A DNA stretch of 64,000 nt, taken from contig NC_061514.1 of the NCBI RefSeq assembly GCF_022539505.1, positions 334,101,090-334,165,089 on the forward strand, in the 5' to 3' direction. Position numbers and translations under genes: made by a program. Origin of the DNA: Lolium rigidum (Eukaryota > Streptophyta > Magnoliopsida > Poales > Poaceae). Under the pieces are notes generated by a model that was given only the letters and a program-made list of their open reading frames with translations, was not told the origin of the DNA and did no database searches. Shown piece after piece: positions 42,707-55,298 of this stretch (positions within the stretch are counted from its first letter, which is position 1; each line of letters opens with the position of its first letter).

Positions 42707-45700
42707 TGTGATTCGTGCATATGAGTTGTAAGTTGGGTTGCAACGGGTATTGTTCGGTTGAAGTTGAAGTTCAGTTGAAAGTGGAGTTGTAAGTTGTCAG
42801 ATTTGCTTCGTGATTCGTGCTAGTTATCAGTTATAACTGTTGCAATTAAGATTTAATGGCGACATTATGGCGGAGTTATTTCTATCTAGACAGAAGTACA
42901 TTTAGCTACACATGATTCTCATGTAAATAAAGCAAAATGTACACATCGGAGGCGTGCATCAAGTATGAAGCGTTTGAGCAGACATCAACAACAAATGAGT
43001 ACTTTTTTTTGGGAGAACAAATGAGTACTCAATGTTAATAGATGGACCTAGCGCGCTTTGCCGCGCCATCCTCTACTGTTGTCGTTTAATTTTTTGTGTG
43101 TGGCCTTTATGCCGCCTTCACTTCTAATCGTATTATAACAGGACATGACAGTAAAGAATTTGAACACTTCGCTGAAAGTGCACATGACTGAACTGAAAAT
43201 GGCTATGACCCATTCACAATGTGCAGAAACCATTTGAAGCCCTCCTTAATTAGAAATATGCATACAAAGAACATGATACCACTCCTCTGATCTGAATCAT
43301 GATGTATAGGTAATCAAGCAGTTGATTTCACTTGTGCAATTGAGAAGATCATCGACACGAATATACTAACAAACAAATCATGCAACATAGCTCACCCAAA
43401 GCTATCCATCCATGAAACGAAGTAACTGATTTCCATTAGACCTACGAACTGCAAAATCCATCCACCTGAACGTCACATTAGTTGAAGAAGATCAGAAAAC
43501 CCCATCCATCAATCGATGAGGACAACATAAGAGGTAAATTTGGCCCGGCAAGCAGAGCATAACCAAGCAGGTCGATGTTAGCTGGACAAGAAAGCAGCTA
43601 CTCTGTCCCCTGTTCGCTGTCCCCTTCCTCCGCTGCCTTATTTTGGCGTTACAACTCTTTCCTGACTACGATGACCAGTGCCCACCAGAGCAAACTACCA
43701 CAGAGGTCAGCGCAGGTGGAACCGCCAGCAAGTATACTAATAGACCACCTCGTTGTATCACGGTACATTCAAAAGGATGTCAAAAATATATCATCTAACA
43801 TCCAAGAACAAATTCAACTGGACCAATAAATTCCAACTAATTTGTTCAAACATGAAGCTGATTTTATAAGGCATGGTTTCACACAGACTATATATTCCAT
43901 TTCCCATGTACAAAGTCAAAAAATTGTAAATATTAGCAAACAATATCGTGAATATTTATCTTGCTATTATACGTCAACTGGCAAAAAAATGATACACCAC
44001 TATAGTCATATGGTCGAAACACACAAAACAAGTTGGTACAAACCTGAATAGTGAACAATATGCTATTCACGGTGCAGATTTCTCCTTTTTTGCGCAGAGA
44101 TCACCGTGATCATGCTTTTTCACCAAATTCTGCAACTGTGTACAAAAGAAATTGCAACCAAAGAAAAGACTGCAAATGATGGTAACAGATTAAACATAAG
44201 ACCTCCAGAAAGAAAGTCAATCTTCATGTATATAAGTACACATGAATATTTATGCAAAAGGGCATAACACACTAAGTAAAAAAATGGACAGGGTATTTCC
44301 GCACCCGGGTGCATATGCACCCTTTATTTGAAATGCATTTTAAACATTAAAAAATGTCAAAAAATACAAATAAAAATGTCTCGTGTATATCTTGACATGT
44401 TACATACTCACAAAGTTGTTCAAGCAAAAACCGATATGTTTTGTTCCCTGTGTAAAAAAGACAAAATTTTGGTGATAAAATAGTCTATTTCTCGAGGCAT
44501 TATTTGTCTTTTTTACACAAGGTACCAAGACTATCGGGTTTATGTGAAACTTTACGTGCACACGTAGAACATGTCCCTCTACATGCGAAATTGTTTTCCT
44601 AATTTTTTTAGGTTTTTGAAATATGTTTTATACATACCGGGTGCATATGCACCCGGGATCAGTTTTGGTTTTCCTAGGTTACAATTTTTTTTCTCAAACG
44701 GTTATATATCTATTTTTCAGAGATATAAAATAGAAAAAACACATATTATGCATTTCCAGGCCATCAGGACAAAGTGCAGTCTCAAGCCCGTGCATTATAA
44801 GTAAAGGTTAGATATATCTTAACATAAGCATAAAGGTGGGATGAGCACATATAAAAGCTATATCAAGCAAAAAGAAACTCATATACAAAGTGGTGTATTA
44901 TTCACTGAATTTGATGAATGCATGGAAACTTCTTTTCAAATTTCGAAAGGTTGCCAAAATTAGACAACCCGGGAGCAACATGAAAGTAAGCGGCTTGATG
45001 AAAGATTTGAGAGACAGTCGTATATCCCTATAGACTAAAAAACACTGCACTTGAAATAATGTAGGTTGGTTTGGCACCTTGCGTCCCTTTTTTCCACGAA
45101 GAATCTTCCTGCTGGAAGTGACACATAGGGAACCAAAGCAACTGTAGGGAAAAAAAATGCATGGATTGAATATGGAGTTAGAGGGTTGCATGATTTATAC
45201 TGAATATGTCATATCTTGAGTAAATTCGAAAATACACAACAAAAAATGGAATCTAGGAAATTATTAGTAACATCTAGATTTGAGAAAACTCACGAGTATT
45301 TGGTGTACACAACTATATGATATTTAGATAACTATTAGTAAAAGACATATTTTGAGAGAAAACCCATGAGAATTTGGTGTATTCATCTGAAGGAAGCAAT
45401 CAATTACCTGCAACGCCATGAATGCAGGTAATGATGGATTGTCAAAACCATGAAGACACAAAGAAATATATAGAAAGAGGATACAATGATGGAACTTAAT
45501 CTGACTACATAATCAACTGTATTTGCCATTCCTTATTGAAACTGCTTTCTTCATCTAAGATGACATCGGCTGGATACAACCACACAACAAAGCAAGTACT
45601 GACACAACAATGCAAGTCAGTACCATGTACGTTTTCAAAACAGTTGTCAACCTGTAATGCTTATAAACCGATTTTGGTTGCTGACATTCATAGGAAAACA

Positions 45701-46275
45701 CAAAGCCCTTCCAGAAATTCCCAGAAGAAACATATTTGATTTGCATAAAGACATCAGTGCAGTAGGAGTTAGGCTTCTGAGACGTGTTCACAGAGGTGAT
45801 GGCAAGTTTTATTTAATTCCCCTCAAGACTTTGTTTTTAAGTAAAAAAATGCACACTCCTAATTTAAGTGATTAGTGCTACGTGTTCACAGAAGTGATAG
45901 CAAGTGCTATTTAATTCCTCTCAAGATTTCGTTTTTTAACTAAAATATGCATACTCCTAATTTAAATGAGTATTGATTGCGGTATCAAAATTCTTTACAT
46001 TTAATTTCAAGACGAACAATAGAGTGAATCAAACCTTCTCTGAATCTCGGAAGTTGATGTGCCGATAACCTTCTCTAAGAGAACCTGCAAATCCTATCAA
46101 AGGAAATATGCGCTGAAGTTTCTCTTAATGTGATTTACCATGAAAGGGAAATTCAGGATAATAACACATACGATGAGGTACTTGAAAACATAGTGAAAAT
46201 ATTTACAGGAGTCATGCCTAGAAGCATCGGACCTTACTACCTAATAGACTATTTTAGTACCCACAAGAACATAGC
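42707..46275. repeat. Segmental duplication unit B (uninterrupted copy)
   Basis: About 3.57 kb that matches unit A parts 1 to 5 in order and orientation, with none of A's four insertions. It shows the single target sites TTATGCATT (44746-44754), the A|T Helitron site near 45203, GGATACAAC near 45575 and TTA (45872-45874). The left limit is only where the window's first base aligns; the homology may extend further left of 42707. Right of 46275 the sequences differ. No certain gene; minus-strand exon-like pieces with splice-like borders (for example near 46030-46110) hint at an old gene. Confidence 0.92.
44304..44657. mobile_element. Fold-back MITE (copy in unit B)
   Basis: Counterpart of 1585-1937 with the same CCGGGTGCATATGCACCC ends. 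Confidence 0.6.
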
Positions 46276-47582
46276 AAATAGTGCTGGAAGGAGAAAACAT
46301 GTCAATAAAATTGGAAGGGGCTCTATGAGGATGTATGCCTAAGCAACTCACCAAGAACGATAGTGTACTCTCATGCAGATATTTTATTATACAATGAACA
46401 TATAGAACCCGTGGGATCCTGTCCATTGGTTCGGTTAGTTTCAGTCTTATAAAAGGTTATTTTTTTAACCCAGACCTACTTGGTGGCAGCAAGGTAACTC
46501 CTGCCAAAGCTTCCATACCATCTTATTCCATCAAGAAGCTGCATACATTCTAAAAATTTGCATTCAAGTCACTATCATGATCTTCTAAGTATTATTGTTG
46601 GCATATATCTTAATTCAGAACCATGGAATCCGGTAAATCACTTCAGTTTACCAAATTTGAAAAGTAGTAGAAAGCGAGGCTCCCTATCAAAATAAAAATA
46701 GTAATTATCACGAGAATGATAGGTCCTAGTAAAAATTCTACAGATATTTAAGACCCATCAGCTACATAGGCTATTCTTTAACTAAGGATTGTTTAGTTGA
46801 ATAGTAACTGAAAACAATGGAAGTAATGGTGTGAACTATCAATGTGTCTACCAAGAGTTTATGTTATCACGAAACAGTTTAAAAAGGTACATGTTCACCA
46901 AAATTGAAAATAGAGTAATGTAAAAAACACCACTTATTCTTGTAATAAGCTATCGAGAAAAACCCAGTCAACCACTCTTGTTCAATAACCAGTTGTTTCT
47001 AACAATTGCTGAAGATTGCAGCAAAAACTAACATAACCTCGGATTAGTATTCATGAATGTTTAACCCAACAAAAGCTAGCACATTATCTTGTCCGAAGAT
47101 GAGCATATCTCTATGAGCACTGAAAATGTTGTATGAATATGACAATATGTACATCAATTCCTGCAATTAGGTTGAACGGTTTGGTTCAGCTGCTCATCTA
47201 TAGTATTTGACTGACCTGGTCTATTTATTTAGGCCTGAACAGGAATGGTGGAAATAGAAGGTGCACATGCAAGCACATGGAAACACATTATTCCTTCATG
47301 TCTAATCATACCCAAGCGGTGGGAATGAGTCTACTCTTCCTGCCTGGAATAATATTCCTTTTCGAATTAAAAAAATTGAACATGAACACAATGCTAATGC
47401 TATAAAAAATAGACAGATAGTGGGATACTGTTTAGTTGTATTTTCCAATAAGATTGAGAAACCATAAGACAACTATTACTTCTCAAATTAAGGGTGAACG
47501 AATTACAGGGAACAGAAGCCAAAGCAGAATATAATTGTAATGGGCTGATAATGCATACATATAATAAATTCAGAAAGAGCCA
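46276..47582. other. AT-rich stretch without recognisable features
   Basis: Only short, unconvincing ORFs on either strand. I see no terminal repeats or family motifs. Confidence 0.6.
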
Positions 47583-47600
47583 GAGACCGGATTTTCAGAG

Positions 47601-47624
47601 CAGGTGCGCCTTGCGCACCTGTAT
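47601..47624. other. Perfect short hairpin
   Basis: CAGGTGCGC, loop CTT, GCGCACCTG: a 9 bp stem. It could be a MITE or Helitron end, but no partner was found. Confidence 0.4.
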
Positions 47625-47865
47625 CTGAACCGTGGATCCATGCATAGCTCGCTGGGGTATGAGCTGCTCCTTGCAACCTAAGCAGGCTGATTGGAATCGT
47701 AATCGAGCTGGGCCTCAAAGGTCACTGCTTCTCTGCTATGTTATCAGTGTCTCTGACTCACAACCCAGCTACAAATTCAGATTTTGTCTCCATACGCCCA
47801 TGTTCAGCCCGTGACTCGACCAGACAATGAAAAAAATTACAGCGGCCAACGCCCCCGCTCGTTTC

Positions 47866-48541
47866 TCAGTCCACCAGGATGATGGAGAACCTTGCAGTGA
47901 ATCCATGGCGGCGAAGCCCACGGCTGACTCTCTCTCTCTCTCTCTCTCTCTTGAACACCATCAATGCATAGCCTATGGAGGAGAGCGTGCAGTTGGCTGT
48001 GGTCTCCACGAAGTAGACGCCCTCGGCGGAGCACTGTACGGCGGGGCGCCCGTCGTCCTCGGCGTCCACGTACGGTGGCACGGCGAGCTTCTTGCGCATT
48101 GGTAATCTTCCGGTGGTGTCACGGCTTCGTGGAGGAGTCCTGCTGCACGCGCTCACGCCCAGCAACCTGCCACTGCCACCTTCTCCTCACGGCGAGCTGG
48201 TACCCGGCGACCTCCTTTAGCCCAGCACCCCCATCTATTCCTCTTTGCCTCTCCTGCCAAGCCTATGGAGCTCAGTTTGATGGAAAGTGGCAGCGGATAT
48301 GTTCGAGCAAAGGAATATGTTGGAGGAACAGTGGAGGACGCAGCACGTGACCGAGAACGTATCCTGTGAAACCCCTTAACTCATGCACCATCTGCACCAG
48401 CTGACTATGGACCTTTGGATGGAAAACGAAGGGATGTGCTTCAGCTAGAAGTTGGGCTGCTGCCTCATTTGCATGATTGACCTCGCAGTCCAGCGAATTG
48501 TCCTCCAGAAACCACAAAACCTGGTCGTCTCCCTCCCTCAA
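47866..48541 (-). pseudogene. Gene fragments of unknown origin, minus strand
   Basis: Two minus frames: 48272-48541 contains HPKVHSQLVQMVHELRGFTG then YVLGHVLRPP; 47866-48165 contains KLAVPPYVDAEDDGRPAVQC and SAEGVYFVETTANCTLSSIG, interrupted by a CT microsatellite (47925-47951). The first has a related piece on the plus strand at 49437-49540. They look like parts of a duplicated, broken gene. I do not recognise the family. Confidence 0.4.
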
Positions 48542-48559
48542 CTTAGCTGTACTTCTGTA

Positions 48560-48795
48560 CTACCTCCGTTTCAAGGAATAAGGCGCACGCGCATCCCAAG
48601 ACGAACTTTGACCATAAAAATTGAGCAACAAAATCTTGATTATATTATATGTAATTAGTATCGTTGGATTCGTATTGAAAAGCACTTTTTAATGATATTA
48701 ATTTCATATAAACAATATTTATCTATTTGAAGCAATTCTTGGTCAAACAAAAAGCTCGTAAAACGAGGGCGCCTTATTCCTTGAAATGGAGGTAG
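48560..48795. mobile_element. Stowaway MITE
   Basis: 236 bp, ends CTACCTCCGTTTCAAGGAAT and its inverse, TA on both sides (48558-48559, 48796-48797). The extended 'aataaggcgc' inverted repeat is typical of the larger grass Stowaways. Confidence 0.92.
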
Positions 48796-49436
48796 TAGCA
48801 GATATGGTCAGCCGAGCTCTCTCTCTATCTCTCTCTCTTTGATTGATTCAAGGTTGGTGAGATATATCTGATGGGATTCAAGATCGGAGATTTCTGTTGG
48901 GATTCAGTATTGGAGATTTCTGATGGGAAAGCTCTGGAGGGATTGGGATCTTATCTAACCAAATTTTGGGAATCTCTCATGGGAGCACGTCGGACCAGCC
49001 ATGATCTCAATGAAATCAAACATGGATCACCGGTCGACTTCTTATTCTCCCTTTGCCTTCTCTTTTTTGATATTTTTTGTGGGCGTCTGATCTGAATATG
49101 TTAATGATATGAGCAATTTATTCACTCATATTATAAGAATTTTTTATTTACTCGGGAAATCATTGTTTTGTATTTAAGATGGCAAGAACGAGCCGTCATC
49201 TGTTGATGCGGATGAAAAATAAACACATGCACATATGAAGCAGACTAGAGTTGCTAGATTTCAGTGAGATTGGTCTTCTTTTTTGGCTTTCTGGAGACCG
49301 AAGGACTCGAGATACGAAAAATACACGATGTGGGATTGGGAAGGACATTTCGTGAAATTGAATAAAGCAATAAGGTTTAATTTATAAAATGTACTAGCAG
49401 TCCAGCTTGCGTTCAGATCTGACACCTTCATTTTCC
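48796..49436. other. Non-coding stretch with CT-rich microsatellite
   Basis: Holds a CTCTCT-type tract (about 48820-48838) and a short tandem resemblance (GATTTCTGWTGGGA at about 48885 and 48914). No gene seen. Confidence 0.5.
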
Positions 49437-49540
49437 ATCCAAAGGTCTACATCCACTGGGTGCAGCCGGTGCATGAATTCGTTGGTTTCACAGGATATGT
49501 TCTCGCACGTGACCGACAAAGTCAGCAATGGGTGCCCCGA
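49437..49540 (+). pseudogene. Second, inverted piece of the unknown gene fragment
   Basis: Plus strand frame reads HPKVYIHWVQPVHEFVGFTG then YVLARDRQSQQWVPR and a stop. It matches the minus-strand piece at 48340-48440 (HPKV...VQ.VHE..GFTGYVL), so the two lie as an inverted pair about 1 kb apart. Confidence 0.5.
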
Positions 49541-49904
49541 TAATTAGCCGGAGTGGCAAGCTGATGCTCGATGGCGATTCGGGTGCGCGACGCGCACGTG
49601 CTTTGTTGCACTTTTTCCATTCAGAAATTTAAGGAGCACATAAAACTTCATACATTCAGGGCGCTTAAATTGCAGGAAATTGAGGCACTACCCAAGAACT
49701 GGTGTGTTTTGTAGAAGATATTTATATCACTAATTATGGAGTAGTTGACTCGATAGCAAGCCAGTAACAACCTCTTCTTTGATGCATGATGCAATGTAAA
49801 ATGGAGCAGGGTAGCTAGTATGTAATCAATTCAATGCAGAAGGCCATCTCTGCTAATATAGCGTGACCTGGAATCTGCAAAAACTATGAGGGAATTAATT
49901 GAAA

Positions 49905-50640
49905 TCAGAGAGGTGGGGCTGAACCGCTGAAGCTCCTAGTAGAGGTGCTGCCCATGGACACCACAGGGTGGGTCCCTAAACTGCATCTTCTTGCACATTG
50001 CTCGGAAGAACGGATGGGCTGTGGGGAGAAGGTTGCGGCGGGGGCGTGGAACGGCCATGGTGCTTGCGCACCCGCTGCGCACACATCGCCGCGCAGGCCC
50101 CTACGGGTCGGGCGCATGGAGGGGGCTTGGTCGCCAGGGCGATTTCCCATCCGTTCATGGATGCAAGGCTCCGATGTTGTCCTCGGGAGAGGCAAAGGGG
50201 CTGGGAGAGGGCGCCGTGGCACCGTGCAATATGATGCTGGATCTCTTCAGCTGTCCACCAGAGATCATCAGCAGGTTGGCCCCGCCCTCCCACCATCTTC
50301 TTCTCGCCGGAACACTCTTCCCAGCGGCACGGGCGGGCGCTTGGCGGCCTCCTCCCGCGGACGTCGGCACCCTAGGTATGGCTCCCACCTACACGAGGTG
50401 ACATCTCTGGCGCTGCTCCTACAGGTACAGTCCGGGATGCATTGGCCCCTGGCTGTGGCAGCGGATGGCGGGACTGCCGAAGAGTTGGAGATGGGGATTA
50501 GGCGGTTGGCTCGCAGAAAGAACGCTAGGCTTTGCCTACGCCTGAACCGACTGAACAAATGACTGAGACTCATTCGATTTTGATCCAACGGCCACAAATG
50601 TGTAAACCTGAGGAGCAACCGGCTCAAACCTGGGAGCTTA
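49905..50640. other. GC-rich island with unassigned ORFs
   Basis: Overlapping ORFs on both strands (the longest 205 codons, plus, 49945-50562; 119 codons, minus, 50268-50627). The compositional jump against AT-rich neighbours suggests captured exon sequence or a former gene end. No motif is recognisable in any frame. Confidence 0.35.
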
Positions 50641-50649
50641 TAGCTCTTA

Positions 50650-52085
50650 GAGCATCTCTATTAGAGCCCATAAAAACGCGAGTTGAAAACCTAGAATTTA
50701 GTTCACCGAACTCGTGTTTACGGATTGAAAAATGACTTTTACAGTTTTGATTTACGGGCTCTGTTCTGCGCCAGCGGCTTCCGAACCCGTAAAGACAGGA
50801 TTTTTCATAGAATTCATATGCAAGACGTACAATAATCGATCATAATTAATCAAATAATCATCCAAATTATTACAACACATAAACAATAGTCTGAACAAAA
50901 TTATTATAACAATTTTGGGAAAATTGAACAAATGAAAAATGTCTTAACCAAATTACAACGATTTTCGAAAAATTGGACAAATGAACAAATATCTCAACAA
51001 TGATACATGTGACAAATAAATGAATAGGTAGGATCAAAGGCGACGGCCATGTCGCTGTCAGTGATGCATTTTCAAATCATAAACGAGCTGGACATGGGTA
51101 CTGACATTCTCAATCTGCCGATGAGTTTCAAGGAAAGCTTCAATGCGATCTGGATTACGTTGGGGTTCCACTCGGGTGCCAAAGTTGTCATAGAAGCAGG
51201 GAAAGCTCAACTCTCTTTTATCCTCGATGATCATGTTCTGAAGAATCACATAACATGTCATGACGTTGACAAGGGTTTTTTTGTCCCAAAATCGGACTGG
51301 GCCACGAACAATGGCAAACCTTGCTTGCAAAACAGAAAGCTCTCTCAATGTCCTTTCGAGCTGCTTCTTGAGCTTTGACAAATTCAACTTCTATTCTATC
51401 TTGAGGATCCTTGACAGACTTAACAAAAGTTGTCCAATCCAGATAGATGCCATCGGCTAGATAATATCCCATTGTGTACTCATTGAGTGTTCCCGGCAAA
51501 CCAAATGAACAATGCCAAATTCACAAATCTTGTGATGCAACGGTCTCAAGTACAATGGTTGCATCTTTGCTCTTGCCACAACGCTGTCCATGCCATGCCT
51601 TGGAACAATTCTTCCATATCCAATGCATACAACCAAGACTACCAAGCATGCCAGACCAACCTCTTCTCTCATTTATCTCCATCAATCTTTTGGTGTCATC
51701 CTCATTGGGAACTCGGAGATAGGTTGGCCCAAACAACTTGATAATCAGGCGAACAAACCTGCACACCGAATCCGATGTAGTATCTTCGCCAATTCGAAGA
51801 TACTCGTCGGTGTAATCCACGGGGATGCCATACACAATCACCCTCATGGCAGCATAGATTTTTTGGGAACAGGCTGAAACCCATAACGCCAGCGGCATTT
51901 CTACGTTGCTTGAAGTAATTCGAATTGGCTTCGCAGACCTTGACGATTTTGACGAACAAACTACGCCGCATGCGGTACCTCCTACGGAATATATGGGGCG
52001 GATAGGTAGGTACCTCGGCGAAGTAGTCTTCCATCAGCTGCTCGTGGCCGAGGAGGCGATTCCGCTGGATCTGGCTCTAGCCCAT
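50650..52085 (-). mobile_element. PIF/Harbinger element, truncated on the right by an LTR
   Basis: Left end GAGCATCTCTATTAGAGCCC after TTA (50647-50649). The right end is missing because a Gypsy LTR starts at 52086. It contains a decayed plant-type transposase on the minus strand, the only Harbinger transposase in the window; 50700-51050 is AT-rich non-coding. Confidence 0.8.
51058..52034 (-). pseudogene. PIF/Harbinger transposase (plant transposon protein, PF04827-type), decayed
   Basis: Starts MEDYFAEVPTYPPHIFRRRY RM-like, then (after a frameshift near 51900) QKIYAAMRVIVYGIPVDYTD, GMLGSLGCMHWIWKNC, GYYLADGIYLDWTTFVKSV, QEAARKDIERAF and, after another shift, VLQARFAIVRGPVRFWDK. The family reads GS-I-D-CMHW at the first catalytic aspartate; here the D is G. 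Between GLPGTLN and EYTMGYYLADG the segment that normally holds the second acidic residue is missing. A TGA interrupts the frame after ASQDL. The enzyme is certainly inactive. Confidence 0.85.
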
Positions 52086-53519
52086 TGATACGTCTCCGAC
52101 GTATCGATAATTTGTTATGTTCCATGCCACATTATTGATGATATCTACATGTTTTATGCATACTTTATGTCATATTTATGCGTTTTCCGGAACTAACCTA
52201 TTGACGAGATGCCGAAGGGCCAGCTTCTGTTTTCTCGCTGTTTTTGGTTCCGTAAATCCTAGTAAGGAAATATTCTCGGAATCGACGAAATCAACGGCCA
52301 AGCATCCTATTTTTCCACGAAGCTTCCAGAACACCCGAGAGCCGCGCAGGAGGGCCCCGTGGGCCCCGTGACGACAAGGGTGGCGCGGCCTAGGCCTTGG
52401 CCGTGCCCCCTAGTGTGTCGTCGCCTCGTCGACCCTCCGACTCCGCCTCTTCGCCTATATAAAGGTCCCCGACCTAAAACCTCGACACGTTCGACGAAAC
52501 CGAGAAAACCTTCCGCAGCCGCCGCCATCGCGAAGCCAAGATCCGGGGGACAGGAGTCTCCGTTCCCGCACGCCGCCGGGACGGGGAAGTGCCCCCGAAA
52601 GGCTCCTCCATCGACACCACCGCCATCTTCATCAACGCTGCTGTCTCCCATGAGGAGGGAGTAGTTCTCCATCGAGGCTCGGGGCTGTACCGGTAGCTAT
52701 GTGGTTAATCTCTCTCCTATGTGCTTCAATACAATAGTCTCATGAGCTGCCTTACATGATTGAGATTCATATGATGATGCTTGTAATCTAGATGTCATTG
52801 TGCTAGTCAAGTGGGTTTTACTTATGTGATCTCCGGAGACTCCTTGTCCCACGTGTGTAAAGGTGACAAGTGTGTGCACCGTGTGGGTCTCTTAGGCTAT
52901 ATTTCACGAATACTTATTCACCGTTATGAATGGCATAGTGAAGTGCTTATTTATATCTCTTTATGATTGCAATGTGTTTTGTATCACAATTTATCTCGTG
53001 TGCTACTCTAGTGATGTTATTAAAGTAGTTTATTCCTCCCGCACGGTGTAATGGTGATAGTGTGTGCATCGTGTAGTACTTGGCGTAGGCTATGATTGTG
53101 ATCTCTTGTAGATTATGAAGTTAACTATTGCTATGATAGTATTGATGTGATCTATTCCTCCTTTCGTAGTGTGAAGGTGACAGAGTGTGCATGCTATGTT
53201 AGTACTTGGTTTGGTTATGTTGATCTCGTTATGCACTCTAAGGTTATTTAAATATGAACATTGAATATTGTGGAGCTTGTTAACTCCGGCATTGAGGGTT
53301 CGTGTAATCCTACACAGTTAGTGGTGTTCATCATCCAACAAGAGGGTGTAGAGTCTAGCATCTATTTATTTATTATGTTATGTGATCAATGTTGAGAGTG
53401 TCCACTAGTGAAAGTATAATCCCTAGGCCTTGTTCCTAAATACTGCTATCGCTGCTTGTTTACTGTTTTACTGCATCTTTACTTCCTGCAATATTAATAC
53501 CATCAACTGCACGCCAGCA
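52086..53519 (+). repeat. Sabrina-like LTR 1, divergent subfamily
   Basis: Begins TGATACGTCTCCGACGTATC and ends ...CGCCAGCA. The first 250 bp or so match LTR2-4, but the middle differs a good deal. It carries TATATAAA at 52456-52463, whereas LTR2-4 have CTACTTAAAG in that region. A degenerate primer-site relic (tAGCGCCGTTACTA) follows at 53530. Confidence 0.7.
52456..52463 (+). promoter_or_regulatory. TATA box in LTR 1
   Basis: TATATAAA within the GC-rich middle of the LTR, the usual promoter place. Confidence 0.5.
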
Positions 53520-53704
53520 AGCACTTTTCTAGCGCCGTTACTACTGCTCATTTGTTTACTCATGTCATTACCATTGTTTTGATCGCTGCATTCATTACAT
53601 ATGCTTACAATAGTATGATCAAGGTTATGATGGCATGTCACTCCAGAAATTATCTTTGTTATCGTTTACCTGCTCGGGACGAGCGTAACTAAGCTTGGGG
53701 ATGC
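53520..53704 (+). mobile_element. Collapsed interior: primer-site end fused to polypurine end
   Basis: Only 185 bp separate LTR1 from LTR2. The first 30 bp are the start of an interior; the remainder (53551-53704) matches 58635-58789, the last 155 bp of the interior before LTR3, ending AAGCTTGGGGATGC. A large deletion or recombination removed everything between. Confidence 0.75.
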
Positions 53705-55298
53705 CGATACGTCTCCGATGTATCGATAATTTCTTATGTTCCATGCTACATTATTGATGATATCTACATGTTTTATACACATTATATGTCGTATTTATGC
53801 ATTTTCCGGCACTAACCTATTAACGAGATGCCGAAGAGCCGCTTGTCTGTTTTCTCGCTGTTTTTGGTTTCGTAAATCCTAGTAAGGAATATTCTCGAAT
53901 TGGACGAAATCAACGCCCGTGGTCCTATTTTTGCACGAAGCTTCCGGAAGACCGAGGGGGAAAGGAAGTGGGGCCACGAGGCGTCGACACACAGGGCGGC
54001 GCGGCCCAAGCCCTGGCCGCGCTGGCCTAGCGTGTGGGGCCCTCGTGTGGCCCCCGCGTTGCCCTTCCGCCTACTTAAAGCCTCCGTCGCGAAACCCTCT
54101 GTACCGAGAGCCACGATACGGAAAACCTTACTGAGACGCCGCCGCCGCCAATCCCATCTCGGGGATTCTCGGAGATCACCTTCGGCACCCCGCCGGAGAG
54201 GGGAATCATCTCCCGGAGGACTCTTCATCGCCATGATCGCCTCCGGAGTGATGAGTGAGTAGTTCACCCCCGGACTATGGGTCCATAGCAAGTAGCTAGA
54301 TGGTCGTCTTCTCCTCATGTGCTTCATTGTTGGATCTTGTGAGCTGCCTAACATGATCAAGATCATCTATCTCGTAATACTATATGTTGTGTTTGTCGGG
54401 ATCCGATGGATAGAGAATACTATGTTATGTTGATTATCAATCTATTACCTATGTGTTGTTTATGATCTTGCATGCTCTCCGTTATTAGTAGAGGCTCTGG
54501 CCAAGTTTTTACTCTTAACTCCAAGAGGGAGTATTTATGCTCGATAGTGGGTTCATGCCTCCATTAAATCTGGGACAATGACAGAAAGTTATAAGGTTTT
54601 GGATGTGCCGTTGCCACTAGGGATAAAACATTGATGCTATGTCTAAGGATGTAGTTATTGATTACATTACGCACCATACTTAATGCAATTGTCTGTTGTT
54701 TTGCAACTTAATACTGGAAGGGGTTCGGATGATAACCCGAAGGTGGACTTTTTAGGCATAGATGCATGCCGGATAGCGGTCTATGTACTTTGTCGTAATG
54801 CCCAATTAAATCTCACTATATTTATCATATCATGTATGTGCATTGTTATGCCCTCTCTATTTGTCAATTGCCCGACCGTAATTTGTTCACCCAACATGCT
54901 ATTTATCTTATGGGAGAGACACCTCTAGTGAACTCGTGGAACCCGGTCCTATTCTTTACATCGCATACAATCTACTGCAATTGTTCTTTACTGTTTTCTG
55001 CAAACAATCATCTTCCACACAATACGGTTAATCCTTTGTTACAGCAAGCCGGTGAGATTGACAACCTTACTGTTTCGTTGGGGCAAAGTACTTTGCTTGT
55101 GTTGTGCAGGTTCCACGTTGGCGCCGGAATCCCTGGTGTTGCGCCGCATTATATTCCGCCACCACCAACCTTCAACGTGCTTCTTGGCTCCTCCTGGTTC
55201 GATAAACCTTAGTTTCTTTCTTAGGGAAAACTTGCTACTGTCTGCATCACACCTTCCTCTTGGGGTTCCCAACGGACGTGTGTCAACTGCACGCATCA
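53705..55298 (+). repeat. Sabrina-like LTR 2 (5' LTR of the non-autonomous element)
   Basis: 1594 bp, starts CGATACGTCTCC (TG to CG change), ends ACGCATCA. The primer site follows 11 bp later at 55310-55327 (sGGCGCCGTTGTCGGGGA), a one-to-two-base variant of the tRNA-Asp-type TGGCGCCGTTGCCGGGGA. Confidence 0.85.
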
